A stretch of DNA of 64,000 nucleotides from the NCBI GenBank assembly GCA_017458065.1, contig JAFTGD010000042.1:186001-250000 (forward strand). The letters are read 5' to 3'. Shown here piece after piece: positions 1 to 7,606 of this stretch. The number at the start of each line of letters is the position of its first letter. Within the stretch, counting starts at the first letter, position 1. The notes beneath the pieces are model-generated. The model saw nothing but the letters and a program-made list of their open reading frames with translations. It had not been told where the DNA came from and did no database searches. The position numbers and the translations under genes are program-made. The DNA is from Oscillospiraceae bacterium (GTDB lineage Bacteria; Bacillota; Clostridia; Oscillospirales; Oscillospiraceae).

Positions 1-91
1 CCGTTCGACTCAATCAAATTGAGCGCCGCCCGCCGCACCTGCGGAGGGCGACGCTCGTGGGTTTATGACTCAGGATGTGCGTCCGTTGTTA

Positions 92-1660
92 TTACTGGCC
101 GGCATAGGTGGAGCCGCCGGGAACGAAGTTCAGGTTGTTGTCATAGCAGGGCTCGGTCAGAGCATTGCTGTAGATGGAGTAGTTTACATTGACAACCAGG
201 GGATCCAGATAGCCTTTGCCGATCCAGATCTCGCGCAGCTTATCCATGTTCTCCTTGTTGTTGCCTTCCATGGTGTTGCAGAGGTTATAGGCTGCGCGAA
301 GCTCTTCATCGGTGAAGTTGCCGAGCGTCATGTCATCGCCGTTGATGGTGTCATCGAAGAAGGCCTGGCTCAGGCTGATGCAGAAACCGCCGGATGCGCA
401 GTACATGAGGTAGAGATCCCATCCGGTATTCTGGTTGGAAATGGTCTGGATCGAGTTCAGGTCGCCGATATTGAGCGTCACATTGAAACCGGCCATGTCA
501 AGCAGGGCCTTGCAGATGGTCGCCATGTTCTTGATGTCCTCATCGTTCATCGCGATGATGGTGATCTCTTCTCCGTTGTAGCCTGCCTTTGCGGCGTACT
601 CTTTTGCGAGATCGACGTCATAGACCGTCATGTAGTTTTCTTCGGTCTCCCAGGCGGGGTCATAGTCTGCAAAGATGTTGGTGCCTGCGCCGTATGCGGG
701 GTTGTACCCGGTGACGGCCGCGGCAATCATGGTGTTGTCAATCGCATAATAGACCGCCTTGCGAAGGTCCTCGTTTGCCATCAGGCCGCCTTCATAGCAG
801 TTTGCAAGCAGAGAATAAACGAAGTTGCCGTCGCTCTGTTTCACGGTGTAGTTCGGATTTGCCTCAAAGTCTGCGAGGCTTGCCATATCAAAGGAGTTGG
901 AATACTCAATGGAACCGGTGTTCAGCGCAACGGTCTGGGAAGCCGCTTCGGTGATGATGTCATATTCCACCGTCTGGACCGTGCGCTTGTGCGTATCAGC
1001 GGTCAGTTCGTCGGTCTGCCAGTAGTTTTCGTTTGCCTCCAGAACCAGCTTGGAACCGGACTGATAGCTCGCGACCTTATACGGACCGGTACCGACAGGG
1101 GCAATTGCGAAGTTCCCCGCTTCATAAGCTGCCTTGGTGAAGATCGCCGTGCCGCCCCAGATGAACTCAAGCGAGCCGATGGCAACAAACGGATCTTCCT
1201 TGAAGTGGAAACGAACTGTGTAGTCGCCGGTCTTCTCAATGCTGTCATAGATGCCGTACTTGATGGCGTAGCCGGAATCAACCAGAACCTGATAGGAATA
1301 AACGACGTCATCCGCGGTCACGGGGTTTCCTTCGGAGTCCTGAATGTAGTCATAGATCTCTACATCCACCGTGGTGGGATCAACGACCGTGTATCCCTTT
1401 GCAAGAATGGGGACATATTCCGCGCCGTCGTTGTCGAACAGGCACTCATAAATCTGATGCCAGACCAGATTCTTGCCCTGGTTGTTCGGGTTCCAGGGGG
1501 CGAGCTCCTGCGGGTCGTTTGCCATGCCAATCGTGAACTTTTCCAGACGGCCGTTGTCAAGAACATTGCCGGCTGCAAACGCCGTGCCGTTTCCGACAAA
1601 GAGGGTGAAAACCATCACGAGGGCAACGATCAATGCTGCGTATTGTTTCGCTTTTTTCAT
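92..1660 (-). CDS. ABC transporter substrate-binding protein, oligopeptide/dipeptide type (SBP family 5)
   Basis: 522-residue extracytoplasmic binding protein of the DppA/OppA type, expected to capture a peptide, nickel chelate or similar ligand for an ABC importer. Residues 1-29 form a signal peptide (Lys-rich start, hydrophobic core, AFA-A cleavage). The family hallmark GTGPYKV lies at residues 190-196, followed by the usual E-N-x-N-Y-W stretch. An AAGGAG ribosome site sits 9 bases before the ATG. Unlike most Gram-positive family members, no lipobox cysteine follows the signal, so membrane anchoring is not evident. No permease or ATPase gene is visible; they could lie beyond the window start. 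The ligand cannot be told. Confidence 0.85.
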   Translation of the reverse strand: MKKAKQYAALIVALVMVFTLFVGNGTAFAAGNVLDNGRLEKFTIGMANDPQELAPWNPNNQGKNLVWHQIYECLFDNDGAEYVPILAKGYTVVDPTTVDVEIYDYIQDSEGNPVTADDVVYSYQVLVDSGYAIKYGIYDSIEKTGDYTVRFHFKEDPFVAIGSLEFIWGGTAIFTKAAYEAGNFAIAPVGTGPYKVASYQSGSKLVLEANENYWQTDELTADTHKRTVQTVEYDIITEAASQTVALNTGSIEYSNSFDMASLADFEANPNYTVKQSDGNFVYSLLANCYEGGLMANEDLRKAVYYAIDNTMIAAAVTGYNPAYGAGTNIFADYDPAWETEENYMTVYDVDLAKEYAAKAGYNGEEITIIAMNDEDIKNMATICKALLDMAGFNVTLNIGDLNSIQTISNQNTGWDLYLMYCASGGFCISLSQAFFDDTINGDDMTLGNFTDEELRAAYNLCNTMEGNNKENMDKLREIWIGKGYLDPLVVNVNYSIYSNALTEPCYDNNLNFVPGGSTYAGQ

Positions 1661-1787
1661 TTTACTTCTCCTTCTTTTTAAAAATTTTGACCAAATTTAC
1701 TTGCGGATTTCAACTTAATTTCCGCTTCTAATTGTATAATATAACGATTTTGCTGCACGCTGTCAATGCTTCCGGCGTTTCATAATG

Positions 1788-1831
1788 CAGCACGGACATT
1801 TCCAAAGCGGAAATGTCCGTGCTGTTTTATT
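1788..1831. terminator. Perfect 16-bp inverted repeat between LysR gene and binding protein
   Basis: Arms at 1788-1803 and 1809-1824 are exact reverse complements with a 5-base loop. The T-rich tract follows on the + strand (1825-1831), while the adjoining genes run on the - strand. It is probably a transcription stop for the LysR gene, but the polarity is not ideal, so a regulatory role is possible. Confidence 0.5.
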
Positions 1832-1849
1832 TCATTCGTTTTTTGTTTT

Positions 1850-2722
1850 CTATGTTTCAGCTTCATGAAGAAGAGAATTCAGGAAAGTCTTCGCTGCCGG
1901 AGAAAGCTTCCTTCCGCGCGCCTTCCAGATCTCCACATGAATCTCTGTCTGCGGTTCCAGACGGATGACGCGAACGGCGCTGTTTTTCTGATTCCTTGTC
2001 AGTTTTTCCATCATGATCGAACAGCCGCCGTTTTCCGCGATACATTCCACAATCGCCGTTCCGCGTGTGCAGGTCAGCACAATGCGGGGAACGAACGCCT
2101 CCTGCCGCATGAGCGATTCACAGTACCGGTAATGTGTTGTTGTCTGGGGCAGCATGACAAAATCCTCGTCCCGCAGCTGAGAGAGCGTCAGCGTCTGCTG
2201 CCCGGCGAGAGGGTGCTCCTTTGGCAGCACCGCAGCCAGATAGTCCGTCTTATAGGGAATTTTCTCAAATGCGGCATCATCCAGCTGCGCATCACACAAA
2301 AGAGAAAAGTCGACGATCCCTCTGGACAGCATCCTTGCTGTCTCTTCATAAGTTTCATACTCCTGATACTGAAACTTGTATTCCGGGTAATGCCGCTGGA
2401 AATGGTATACCGAGCCCCAGATCCGATAGTCTGAGGAAACGCGAACCCTGGTGCCGGCCTCCTCCTTCCAGTTGTTCAGTTCGGCCTGACACTGTTCTTC
2501 AATGCTGACCAGTTTCGACGCATAAGGAAGAAAAAGCTCCCCGAACGCGCTGAGGGTGATAAAGCGTCCGTTTTTGTCAAACAGCGCTCCTCCGAGATCT
2601 TCCTCCAGTGCCTTAATATGCTTAAACAGGGAAGAATGCGAAATATACAGGTTGTTCGCTGCCGCCGCATAGTTCAGCGTCTTCGCCGTCATCAGAAAGT
2701 CTTTCAGATATTCTGTCTGCAT
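1850..2722 (-). CDS. LysR-family transcriptional regulator
   Basis: 290-residue LysR-type regulator. The N-terminal winged helix-turn-helix (about residues 1-60) has the family pattern L-x-x-F-L-x-x-A...N-x-A-A-A-N-x-L-x-x-S-x-x-S-L-x-x-x-I-x-x-L-E-x-x-L-G. An effector-binding domain follows (about 90-290). It lies just upstream of, and in the same direction as, the binding-protein gene at 92-1660, which is its most likely target, though the hairpin between them suggests separate transcripts. The effector is unknown. Confidence 0.88.
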   Translation of the reverse strand: MQTEYLKDFLMTAKTLNYAAAANNLYISHSSLFKHIKALEEDLGGALFDKNGRFITLSAFGELFLPYASKLVSIEEQCQAELNNWKEEAGTRVRVSSDYRIWGSVYHFQRHYPEYKFQYQEYETYEETARMLSRGIVDFSLLCDAQLDDAAFEKIPYKTDYLAAVLPKEHPLAGQQTLTLSQLRDEDFVMLPQTTTHYRYCESLMRQEAFVPRIVLTCTRGTAIVECIAENGGCSIMMEKLTRNQKNSAVRVIRLEPQTEIHVEIWKARGRKLSPAAKTFLNSLLHEAET

Positions 2723-2771
2723 GTTTTCCTCCTCTAATCTCAGCTGTTTCGCCTTTAACCTGCACCTCTCA

Positions 2772-3680
2772 TCAGATCCACCACTCCGGGGTCAGTTCTC
2801 CCAGGGTCATGATACGCTCCTGCCGGTAGTCCATCATAATCTCAACGTTTTGATAGCTGTCCGGCATCAGCTGCACCATCAGTTCACGACAGGCGCCGCA
2901 GGGCGCCCCGCTTCTGCCGTCGGGCAGGATGGCGACCACCTTGCGGATCTTCTGCTCGCCGTCTGTGAGCATCCGGAAGATGGCATTGCGCTCCGCGCAG
3001 ATCCCGAGGGTGGAGCAGGTGTCGACGCAGACGCCCGTATAAATCTTCCCCGCGCCGGAGAGAATCGCCGCCGAGACCTCGCCGCAGGTGACATAGTCGG
3101 AGATCCTGCGCTCCTTCCGCACGGCAGCGGCGGCCTCGTACAGCCGGTCCCACTGCCACTGGTCCCTGGTTATGGCGCTGACATGGCATGTGCGCTTTTC
3201 ATGCAGGAGCGGTACATCCACGTTCTCCGTCTTCCGTTGATAGCGGAAGACGGTCTTCTCCTGCACCCGCCTGGATTTTTCGTTCCCCTCGTAATAGCCG
3301 CACCAGACCTTTGTCATGCCGATGTCCTCAAAGGCATGGCGGAGCAGCTCTCTGACGGCCTCCGGCATCAGCCCCTGTCCCCAGAAGGGCTTGCCCAGCC
3401 AATAGCCCAGCTCACATTCATCGTCCCGGTCCGTCATATCGGTATGGCCGTACAGCTTCAGCTCAACCGCGCCGATGGCCCTGTTGTCGGGCTTCCGGCA
3501 GACGGCATAACATTCCCTCCCGTTGAGGACCGTCCGGATCACATCCCGGCTCTCTTCTATGCTGCTGTGAGGCGGCCAGCCGGCGATCGGTCCGACGGCC
3601 GGGTCCTTCGCGTATTCATATAAGCTCTCCGCGTCGCTGTCCTCCCAGCGGCGGAGAATCAGTCTTTCTGTTTCCAGCAT
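2772..3680 (-). CDS. GNAT acetyltransferase fused to cytidine deaminase-like domain
   Basis: 302-residue two-domain protein. Residues 1 to about 170 are a RimJ/RimL-type GNAT N-acetyltransferase (M-L-E-T-E-R-L-x-L-R start, GYWLGKPFWGQGLM acetyl-CoA loop near 92-105). Residues about 175-302 are a cytidine/blasticidin-S deaminase-type zinc fold with C-A-E-R at 228-231 and P-C-G-A-C at 260-264, giving C228, C261 and C264 as metal ligands and E230 as proton shuttle. The start at 3680 was chosen because it begins the GNAT domain and has an AAAGGAG site; the longer frame upstream has no domain. The substrate of either domain is unknown. Both activities are typical of drug or nucleoside-antibiotic inactivation, but that role is inference. 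Confidence 0.8.
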   Translation of the reverse strand: MLETERLILRRWEDSDAESLYEYAKDPAVGPIAGWPPHSSIEESRDVIRTVLNGRECYAVCRKPDNRAIGAVELKLYGHTDMTDRDDECELGYWLGKPFWGQGLMPEAVRELLRHAFEDIGMTKVWCGYYEGNEKSRRVQEKTVFRYQRKTENVDVPLLHEKRTCHVSAITRDQWQWDRLYEAAAAVRKERRISDYVTCGEVSAAILSGAGKIYTGVCVDTCSTLGICAERNAIFRMLTDGEQKIRKVVAILPDGRSGAPCGACRELMVQLMPDSYQNVEIMMDYRQERIMTLGELTPEWWI

Positions 3681-3806
3681 TCCGCTCAGGTCTCCTTTCC
3701 GGTTTCCCAAATCGTTAGAATATAAGAATAGTATCATAATTCCGCCGGGTCTGCAATCCTCGATCCGGATAACTGCTCTTTCTGTCAGAAAGGTTTTTAC
3801 CCGGGC

Positions 3807-3835
3807 TTGACAGCGCCTGCCATTTGTTTTAGACT
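3807..3835 (+). promoter_or_regulatory. Predicted sigma-A promoter for the MATE gene
   Basis: TTGACA at 3807-3812, 17-base spacer, TAGACT at 3830-3835. The ATG follows 33 bases later. The -35 is perfect, the -10 matches 4 of 6. Confidence 0.5.
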
Positions 3836-3868
3836 TTGTGTGATTAAGAAAGAAAAGACTGTATTCAC

Positions 3869-5248
3869 ATGACGGTTCCACATTTTCATCACAACTCCGC
3901 TTCGCGGACACATAATATGACGGAGGGCAGCATCCTCCGGCTGCTGGTGGCGTTTGCGCTGCCTCTCATGCTGGGCAACATCTTCCAGATGCTCTACAAC
4001 ACGGTGGACTCTGTCATCGTGGGCAACTTTGTCAGCAAGCAGGCCCTCGCCGCCATCGGCTCCACCACCATGATCGTCAACATGATGGTCTTTTTCTTCA
4101 ACGGCTTTTCCATCGGGGCGGGCGTGGTGATCAGCCAGTACTTCGGCGCGGACAACAAAGACGCGCTCCACCGGGCCATTGAGACCACCATGACCGCCAC
4201 CTTCCTGCTGAGTCTGCTGTTCTCGGTGGTCGGCGTGATCCTTGTCCGGCCGCTGCTGCGCATGATGAACACGCCGGAGGACGTATTCTTGGATGCGACG
4301 GTGTATCTGCGCATCTACCTGGCGGGCATCTCCGGCCTGCTGATCTACAACATGGGCAGCGGCATCCTCCGGGCTGTGGGCGATTCGATCCGCCCGCTGG
4401 AGTTCCTGATCCTCACCAGCATCCTGAACATCATCCTGGACCTGTTTTTTGTCATCGTGCTGAAGACCGGGATTGCCGGCGCCGCCATCGCGACGATCCT
4501 CTCCCAGTTTGTCTCCGCCGCGCTGATCCTCCTTCTCCTGACCCGGTCGAAGGAGATCTACCGCCTTGATTGGCGGGAGCTGGGGCTGGACCTCCCTATC
4601 CTGCGCAAGATCTTCGCCATTGGTCTCCCCACCGGGATCCAGTCGGTGATCACGGCCTTCTCCAACATCTTTGTCCAGGGCTACATCAACATCTTCGGCT
4701 CGGACGTCATGGCCGGCTGGAGCAGCTACAACAAACTGGACCAGTTTATCCTGCTGCCCATGCAGAGCATGGCGATGGCCTCGACCACCTTTGTCAGCCA
4801 GAACGTCGGCGCACGGAAGGAAAAGCGCGCCGATCAGGGTACCGTGACCTCCATATTGCTGACCTTCGGCGTCACGGGGGTTATCTGCGCCCTGCTGATG
4901 ATCTATGCCCCCGCCGCGGTACGGCTGTTCTCGCCGGATGCGAAGGTCATCGAATACGGCTCGCTCTTCCTCCGGACCAACGTACCCTTCCTGCTCTTCA
5001 ACTGCGTCAACCACGTGCTGGCCGGGGCGCTGCGCGGGCGGGGCGACTCCCGCGGGCCGATGATCATCATGCTCTCCACCTTCGTGGGCGTGCGCCAGAT
5101 CTATCTATATCTGGTGACGCACTTTGTGGCCAACACGCCCCGACTTGTCGGCTTCGGCTACCCGGTGGGCTGGTTCTGCTGCTGCTTTATCGAGCTGCTG
5201 TACTACGGGATCCGCCGCCGGCAGCGCCGCCCGCTTATCCAGAGATAA
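3869..5248 (+). CDS. MATE-family multidrug/cation antiporter
   Basis: 459-residue polytopic membrane protein of the MATE (NorM/MepA-like) family, normal length, with the recurrent family signatures P-L-M-L-G-N-I-F-Q-M-L-Y-N-T-V-D near residue 32 and repeated I-G-L-P-x-G-x-Q in the second half. About 12 membrane segments are visible. It would export cationic drugs or metabolites by Na+ or H+ exchange. A methionine at 3917 is an alternative start closer to the usual N-terminus. Divergent from the GNAT-deaminase gene, with which it shares a drug-tolerance flavour but no proof of joint function. Confidence 0.88.
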   Translation: MTVPHFHHNSASRTHNMTEGSILRLLVAFALPLMLGNIFQMLYNTVDSVIVGNFVSKQALAAIGSTTMIVNMMVFFFNGFSIGAGVVISQYFGADNKDALHRAIETTMTATFLLSLLFSVVGVILVRPLLRMMNTPEDVFLDATVYLRIYLAGISGLLIYNMGSGILRAVGDSIRPLEFLILTSILNIILDLFFVIVLKTGIAGAAIATILSQFVSAALILLLLTRSKEIYRLDWRELGLDLPILRKIFAIGLPTGIQSVITAFSNIFVQGYINIFGSDVMAGWSSYNKLDQFILLPMQSMAMASTTFVSQNVGARKEKRADQGTVTSILLTFGVTGVICALLMIYAPAAVRLFSPDAKVIEYGSLFLRTNVPFLLFNCVNHVLAGALRGRGDSRGPMIIMLSTFVGVRQIYLYLVTHFVANTPRLVGFGYPVGWFCCCFIELLYYGIRRRQRRPLIQR

Positions 5249-5280
5249 GAATCCCGAAAACGGAACACTCCCATATCATC

Positions 5281-5326
5281 AGCAGGGACCGCCCCGCCCA
5301 GTTCGGCGAAGCAGTCCCTGCTGTTT
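5281..5326. terminator. Hairpin terminator after the MATE gene
   Basis: Arms 5281-5289 (AGCAGGGAC) and 5314-5322 (GTCCCTGCT), followed by GTTT. It lies between convergent genes. The right side resembles the terminators of the peptide cassettes downstream (GCAGTCCYTGCTGTTT). Confidence 0.65.
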
Positions 5327-5374
5327 GTCTCTGTTTTGATGCGTTCCTTCGGGGAAAGCGTGATCGTGCTGCCG

Positions 5375-5971
5375 TTACAGTCCCAGATCCTCCCGGATCA
5401 GGAGAACCTCGGCCTCCGAGCCCATCATCGGCCCCCAGAGGGTGACCAGCGCGCGGCAGACGCGCTCGGGGCTCTTGCAGTTGAAGCAGCGCGTCGAGCC
5501 GTTTGCGACGCAGGGCGTCTTCACATGGAACTGGGCGGCTCGTTTCGGCGCAGCCACATTCCGCGCCCGCCAGACGGCCTCTTCATAGGTCACGGTCACC
5601 TTGTTCTGGCCGACGACAAAGTACACCTTCTCGTGGCCGAAGAGCGTGGAGGAGACGCGGTTGCCCTTTCCGTCGATGTTGACGATCTCTCCGGTCTCCG
5701 CAAGGGCGTTGGCGGAACACAGGTAGACATCCGTCTTCATGGCGTTGAGGCGCGCCTCGTCCTGATCCTGTTCCCAGTGCCAGTAGACGGTGTTGTGGGT
5801 GCGCAGGAGGTCGTAGAGACCCAGCGCTTTCACGGTGGCCGATCCGCCGATGCCCACCGTCTTGCCGTCGACCTGCTGATTCAGCCACTCGGCCGCTTCT
5901 GTGCCGGTATCGAAGATCTGTACGGAGAATCCGGCCAGCTTCAGATTTTTCGCTGCTTTTTCAAGATTCAT
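5375..5971 (-). CDS. LUD-domain protein (LutC/DUF162 family)
   Basis: 198-residue LUD-domain protein. The V-G-I-G-G-S-A-T-V motif (residues about 40-48) and the W-R-A-R-N-V-A-A-P-K stretch near 130-140 are typical. A C-terminal cysteine-rich element (G-S-T-R-C-F-N-C-K-S-P-E-R-V-C-R) is common in clostridial members. LutC proteins belong to the lactate-oxidation complex LutABC, but no lutA or lutB is nearby, so a single-gene role is likely and unknown. Start at 5971 has a GAAAGGCGG site. Its promoter (6036-6064) closely resembles that of the YoeB/RelB module. Confidence 0.8.
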   Translation of the reverse strand: MNLEKAAKNLKLAGFSVQIFDTGTEAAEWLNQQVDGKTVGIGGSATVKALGLYDLLRTHNTVYWHWEQDQDEARLNAMKTDVYLCSANALAETGEIVNIDGKGNRVSSTLFGHEKVYFVVGQNKVTVTYEEAVWRARNVAAPKRAAQFHVKTPCVANGSTRCFNCKSPERVCRALVTLWGPMMGSEAEVLLIREDLGL

Positions 5972-6035
5972 GGTTTTCCGCCTTTCTGATATGGACTGTG
6001 GTTTCACGGTTTTCGTTGAGCTTCTTATCAAGCAT

Positions 6036-6064
6036 AATTTAGCATTCAATTGTATATTCGTCAA
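6036..6064 (-). promoter_or_regulatory. Promoter of the LUD gene, paralogous to the relB promoter
   Basis: Reading on the - strand: TTGACG (6059-6064), 17-base spacer, TAAATT (6036-6041). The surrounding sequence aligns without gaps to 7107-7135 at a constant offset of 1071 bases, including a weaker form of the AAGCATA/TATGCTT inverted repeat. Confidence 0.6.
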
Positions 6065-6202
6065 TCATTTGCTTTGCAATTCCGTATGCGGACATTGGCG
6101 TATCGTCCTCACCTTCTTGGGTGGCAGCTCGAAGGCTTATCATATGTATTGTGTATTATTATCAAGCTGTTATAAGTATTTCCATATTTTAAAAACCTGT
6201 GG

Positions 6203-6226
6203 TATATTACAATCGTCCTGAGGGAC
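6203..6226 (+). promoter_or_regulatory. Extended -10 promoter and 5' hairpin of cassette 1
   Basis: TG-G-TATATT (extended -10, hexamer 6203-6208) with only a weak -35 (TTCCAT, 17 bases upstream). About 7 bases later GTCC-TGAG-GGAC (6215-6226) can form a small hairpin near the transcript start. Both are identical in the other cassettes (7274, 8974). Confidence 0.6.
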
Positions 6227-6259
6227 AAGATCAAAAACAAAAGAAAGAAGGCTTTGACA

Positions 6260-6322
6260 ATGAAAAAGATTTCTATGTTGCTGAAAGAGTACTACGAGAC
6301 CTACAAAGAAGGCCGAGGCTGA
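6260..6322 (+). CDS. 20-residue peptide, cassette 1 copy a
   Basis: Encodes MKKISMLLKEYYETYKEGRG, then TGA. An AAGAAGG ribosome site lies 8 bases before the ATG. I do not recognise the peptide. It is amphipathic-looking, with basic ends (KK..., KEGR-G) and a Tyr-rich middle, no membrane segment, no signal peptide, no Gly-Gly leader and no cysteine. Six near-identical genes occur in this window, and the codon differences among them are nearly all silent, which is the main evidence that it is translated. Too short for standard gene finders. Candidate roles are a signalling or regulatory peptide, a small toxin or a modified-peptide precursor; none is shown. Confidence 0.75.
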   Translation: MKKISMLLKEYYETYKEGRG

Positions 6323-6386
6323 GCGATCAGCGGAACCCAGTCAACAGAAACTTGAACAATCATAAAATAGAAAGAAGGCTATAATC

Positions 6387-6449
6387 ATGAAAAAGATTTC
6401 TATGCTGCTGAAAGAGTACTACGAGACCTACAAAGAAGGCCGGGGCTGA
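6387..6449 (+). CDS. 20-residue peptide, cassette 1 copy b
   Basis: Same amino-acid sequence as copy a (Met at position 6), with silent codon differences (for example Leu7 TTG/CTG and Gly-Arg-Gly GGCCGAGGC versus GGCCGGGGC). It has its own AAGAAGG ribosome site 64 bases after the stop of copy a, so both are likely read from one transcript. A terminator follows 38 bases after its stop. Confidence 0.75.
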   Translation: MKKISMLLKEYYETYKEGRG

Positions 6450-6487
6450 GAACCGTATGAGAAAAAAGGTTACGGCCGATCATAATT

Positions 6488-6534
6488 AGCAAGGACTGCT
6501 TCACCGATGCCGGCGACGCAGTCCTTGCTGTTTA
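6488..6534 (+). terminator. Terminator of cassette 1
   Basis: Perfect 12-bp arms 6488-6499 and 6518-6529 followed by GTTTAT. The stem is identical in all three cassettes. Confidence 0.75.
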
Positions 6535-6563
6535 TTGCGGGTATTCCGTTATAGAAAACCTTT

Positions 6564-6824
6564 TTAATTTCCATAGTGACCTCTGCATGAAGCAATCTCA
6601 ATGGTCCCTTCTTTCAGCCTATAGACCAAACGATCTGTTTCATTGATCCTTCGGCTCTTAAACCCTGATAAATCACCATGCAGGATTTCAGGCTTTCCAA
6701 TACCAAGATCCCCGGTTCTTTCGATATCTCGAATCAATTGATTAATGCGCTTTAAAGTCTTCTTATCCTGTGACATCCAATATAAATAGTCGTCCCATGC
6801 TTTGTCATACCAGATTTTATGCAT
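6564..6824 (-). CDS. yoeB: Txe/YoeB-family mRNA endonuclease toxin
   Basis: 86-residue YoeB-type toxin, near-canonical length. Hallmarks are I-W-Y-D-K-A-W-D-D-Y-L-Y-W near the start, G-K-P-E-x-L-x-x-x-L-S-G-F-x-S-R-R-I (about residues 43-60), D-R-L-V-Y, and the C-terminal C-R-G-H-Y with the catalytic His-Tyr. It would cleave mRNA in the ribosomal A site. Its start codon overlaps the antitoxin stop by one base (TGATG), the usual coupled order antitoxin then toxin. Confidence 0.93.
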   Translation of the reverse strand: MHKIWYDKAWDDYLYWMSQDKKTLKRINQLIRDIERTGDLGIGKPEILHGDLSGFKSRRINETDRLVYRLKEGTIEIASCRGHYGN

Positions 6825-7081
6825 CAGTCTACCTCAATGAGATCATGCTCCGTGCCTTTTCCTTCATTCAAAGCTGAAATTGCATTGCGCAGAAAGGCCA
6901 TATTCGCCTCACTGTAAAAGGGATCTGCATTAATCTCAAAAGGAATTCTGTGCTCACGGACCACTTTATTTGCAAAAATGGTGTACGCCGTTGTCGCAGA
7001 CATCCCCATTTCTTTGCAGACTGTGTCCATCTTGTTTTTCAGAGTTTCGTCCATTCGAAAATTGACCATAGTCTGTGCCAT
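6824..7081 (-). CDS. relB: RelB/DinJ-family antitoxin
   Basis: 85-residue antitoxin partner of the YoeB toxin. Residues about 5-50 form the ribbon-helix-helix (V-N-F-R-M-D-E-T-L-K-x-K-M-D... then G-M-S-A-T-T-A-Y-T-I-F) and the C-terminal part binds toxin. RelB/DinJ paired with YoeB, rather than YefM, is a known mixed pairing. Start at 7081 has an AAGGAG site. The promoter upstream is covered by an inverted repeat, consistent with autoregulation. Confidence 0.9.
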   Translation of the reverse strand: MAQTMVNFRMDETLKNKMDTVCKEMGMSATTAYTIFANKVVREHRIPFEINADPFYSEANMAFLRNAISALNEGKGTEHDLIEVD

Positions 7082-7097
7082 TTCTATCACACTCCTT

Positions 7098-7148
7098 GTA
7101 AAGCATAATTTAACATTAATATGCAATTTTGTCAATCATATGCTTTAC
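7098..7148 (-). promoter_or_regulatory. relB-yoeB promoter with embedded inverted-repeat operator
   Basis: On the - strand TTGACA (7130-7135), 17-base spacer, TAAATT (7107-7112). Perfect 10-bp inverted repeat GTAAAGCATA (7098-7107) / TATGCTTTAC (7139-7148) brackets the promoter, a plausible binding site for the RelB-YoeB complex. Confidence 0.65.
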
Positions 7149-7330
7149 AATCTTACACGTAGGCATCAGTGAGTTATTCTCGCCATTTTTGGTGGCAACT
7201 TAAAAGTTTATCATATGTTATATATATAATTAACCAGTTGTTATAAGTATTTCCATATTTTAAAAACCTGTGGTATATTACAATCGTCCTGAGGGACAAG
7301 ATCAAAAACAAATGAAAGAAGGCTTTAACA

Positions 7331-7393
7331 ATGAAAAAGATTTCCATGCTGCTGAAAGAGTACTATGAGACCTACAAAGAAGGCCGCGGCTGA
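7331..7393 (+). CDS. 20-residue peptide, cassette 2 copy a
   Basis: Protein identical to cassette 1 peptides (Met at position 6) but with silent changes, for example Tyr-Tyr as TACTAT and Gly-Arg-Gly as GGCCGCGGC. AAGAAGG ribosome site, ATG 8 bases later. Function unknown. Confidence 0.75.
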   Translation: MKKISMLLKEYYETYKEGRG

Positions 7394-7457
7394 TCAATCA
7401 GCGGAACCCAATTAACCGAAACCAGAACAATCATAAAAAAGAAAGAAGGCTTTGATC

Positions 7458-7520
7458 ATGAAAAAGATTTCCACGCTGCTGAAAGAGTACTACGAGACCT
7501 ATAAAGAAGGCCGGGGCTGA
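7458..7520 (+). CDS. 20-residue peptide, cassette 2 copy b
   Basis: Same peptide with Thr at position 6 (MKKISTLLKEYYETYKEGRG), the only position that varies among the six copies. Own AAGAAGG site; 64 bases after copy a. Function unknown. Confidence 0.75.
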   Translation: MKKISTLLKEYYETYKEGRG

Positions 7521-7558
7521 GAACCGTATGAGAAAAAGGGTTACGGCCGATCATAATT

Positions 7559-7606
7559 AGCAAGGACTGCTTCACCGATGCCGGCGACGCAGTCCTTGCT
7601 GTTTTT
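7559..7606 (+). terminator. Terminator of cassette 2
   Basis: 12-bp arms 7559-7570 and 7589-7600 followed by GTTTTT; same stem as cassettes 1 and 3. Confidence 0.75.

Larger units (their letters stand above)
6137..6534 (+). repeat. Peptide cassette 1 of 3 (direct repeat, ~398 bp)
   Basis: First of three collinear repeats (6137-6534, 7208-7606, 8908-9307). Relative to the TTATCATAT start, all three have the -10 box at +66, peptide a at +123, peptide b at +250 and the terminator arm at +351, with no insertion or deletion. Contents: promoter, 5' hairpin, two 20-codon genes with their own ribosome sites, terminator. Copies 1 and 2 are related over a further ~110 bp upstream. No transposase or integrase-type ends are visible. 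Confidence 0.9.
7208..7606 (+). repeat. Peptide cassette 2 of 3 (direct repeat, ~399 bp)
   Basis: Second copy, offset 1071 bases from cassette 1 without any indel; the shared offset extends upstream to about 7094. -10 TATATT at 7274-7279, peptides at 7331 and 7458, terminator at 7559. It is divergent from relB-yoeB. Confidence 0.9.

Noticed and set aside
65-1681. Long + strand open frame opposite the binding-protein gene
   Set aside because: Mirror of a well-supported - strand gene; no ribosome site or domain. The same applies to the long antisense frames over the helicase, mfd, gyrA, GH42, GH43 and kinase genes.
1788-1824. Transposon terminal repeat
   Set aside because: The two arms are only 5 bases apart; a hairpin explains them better.
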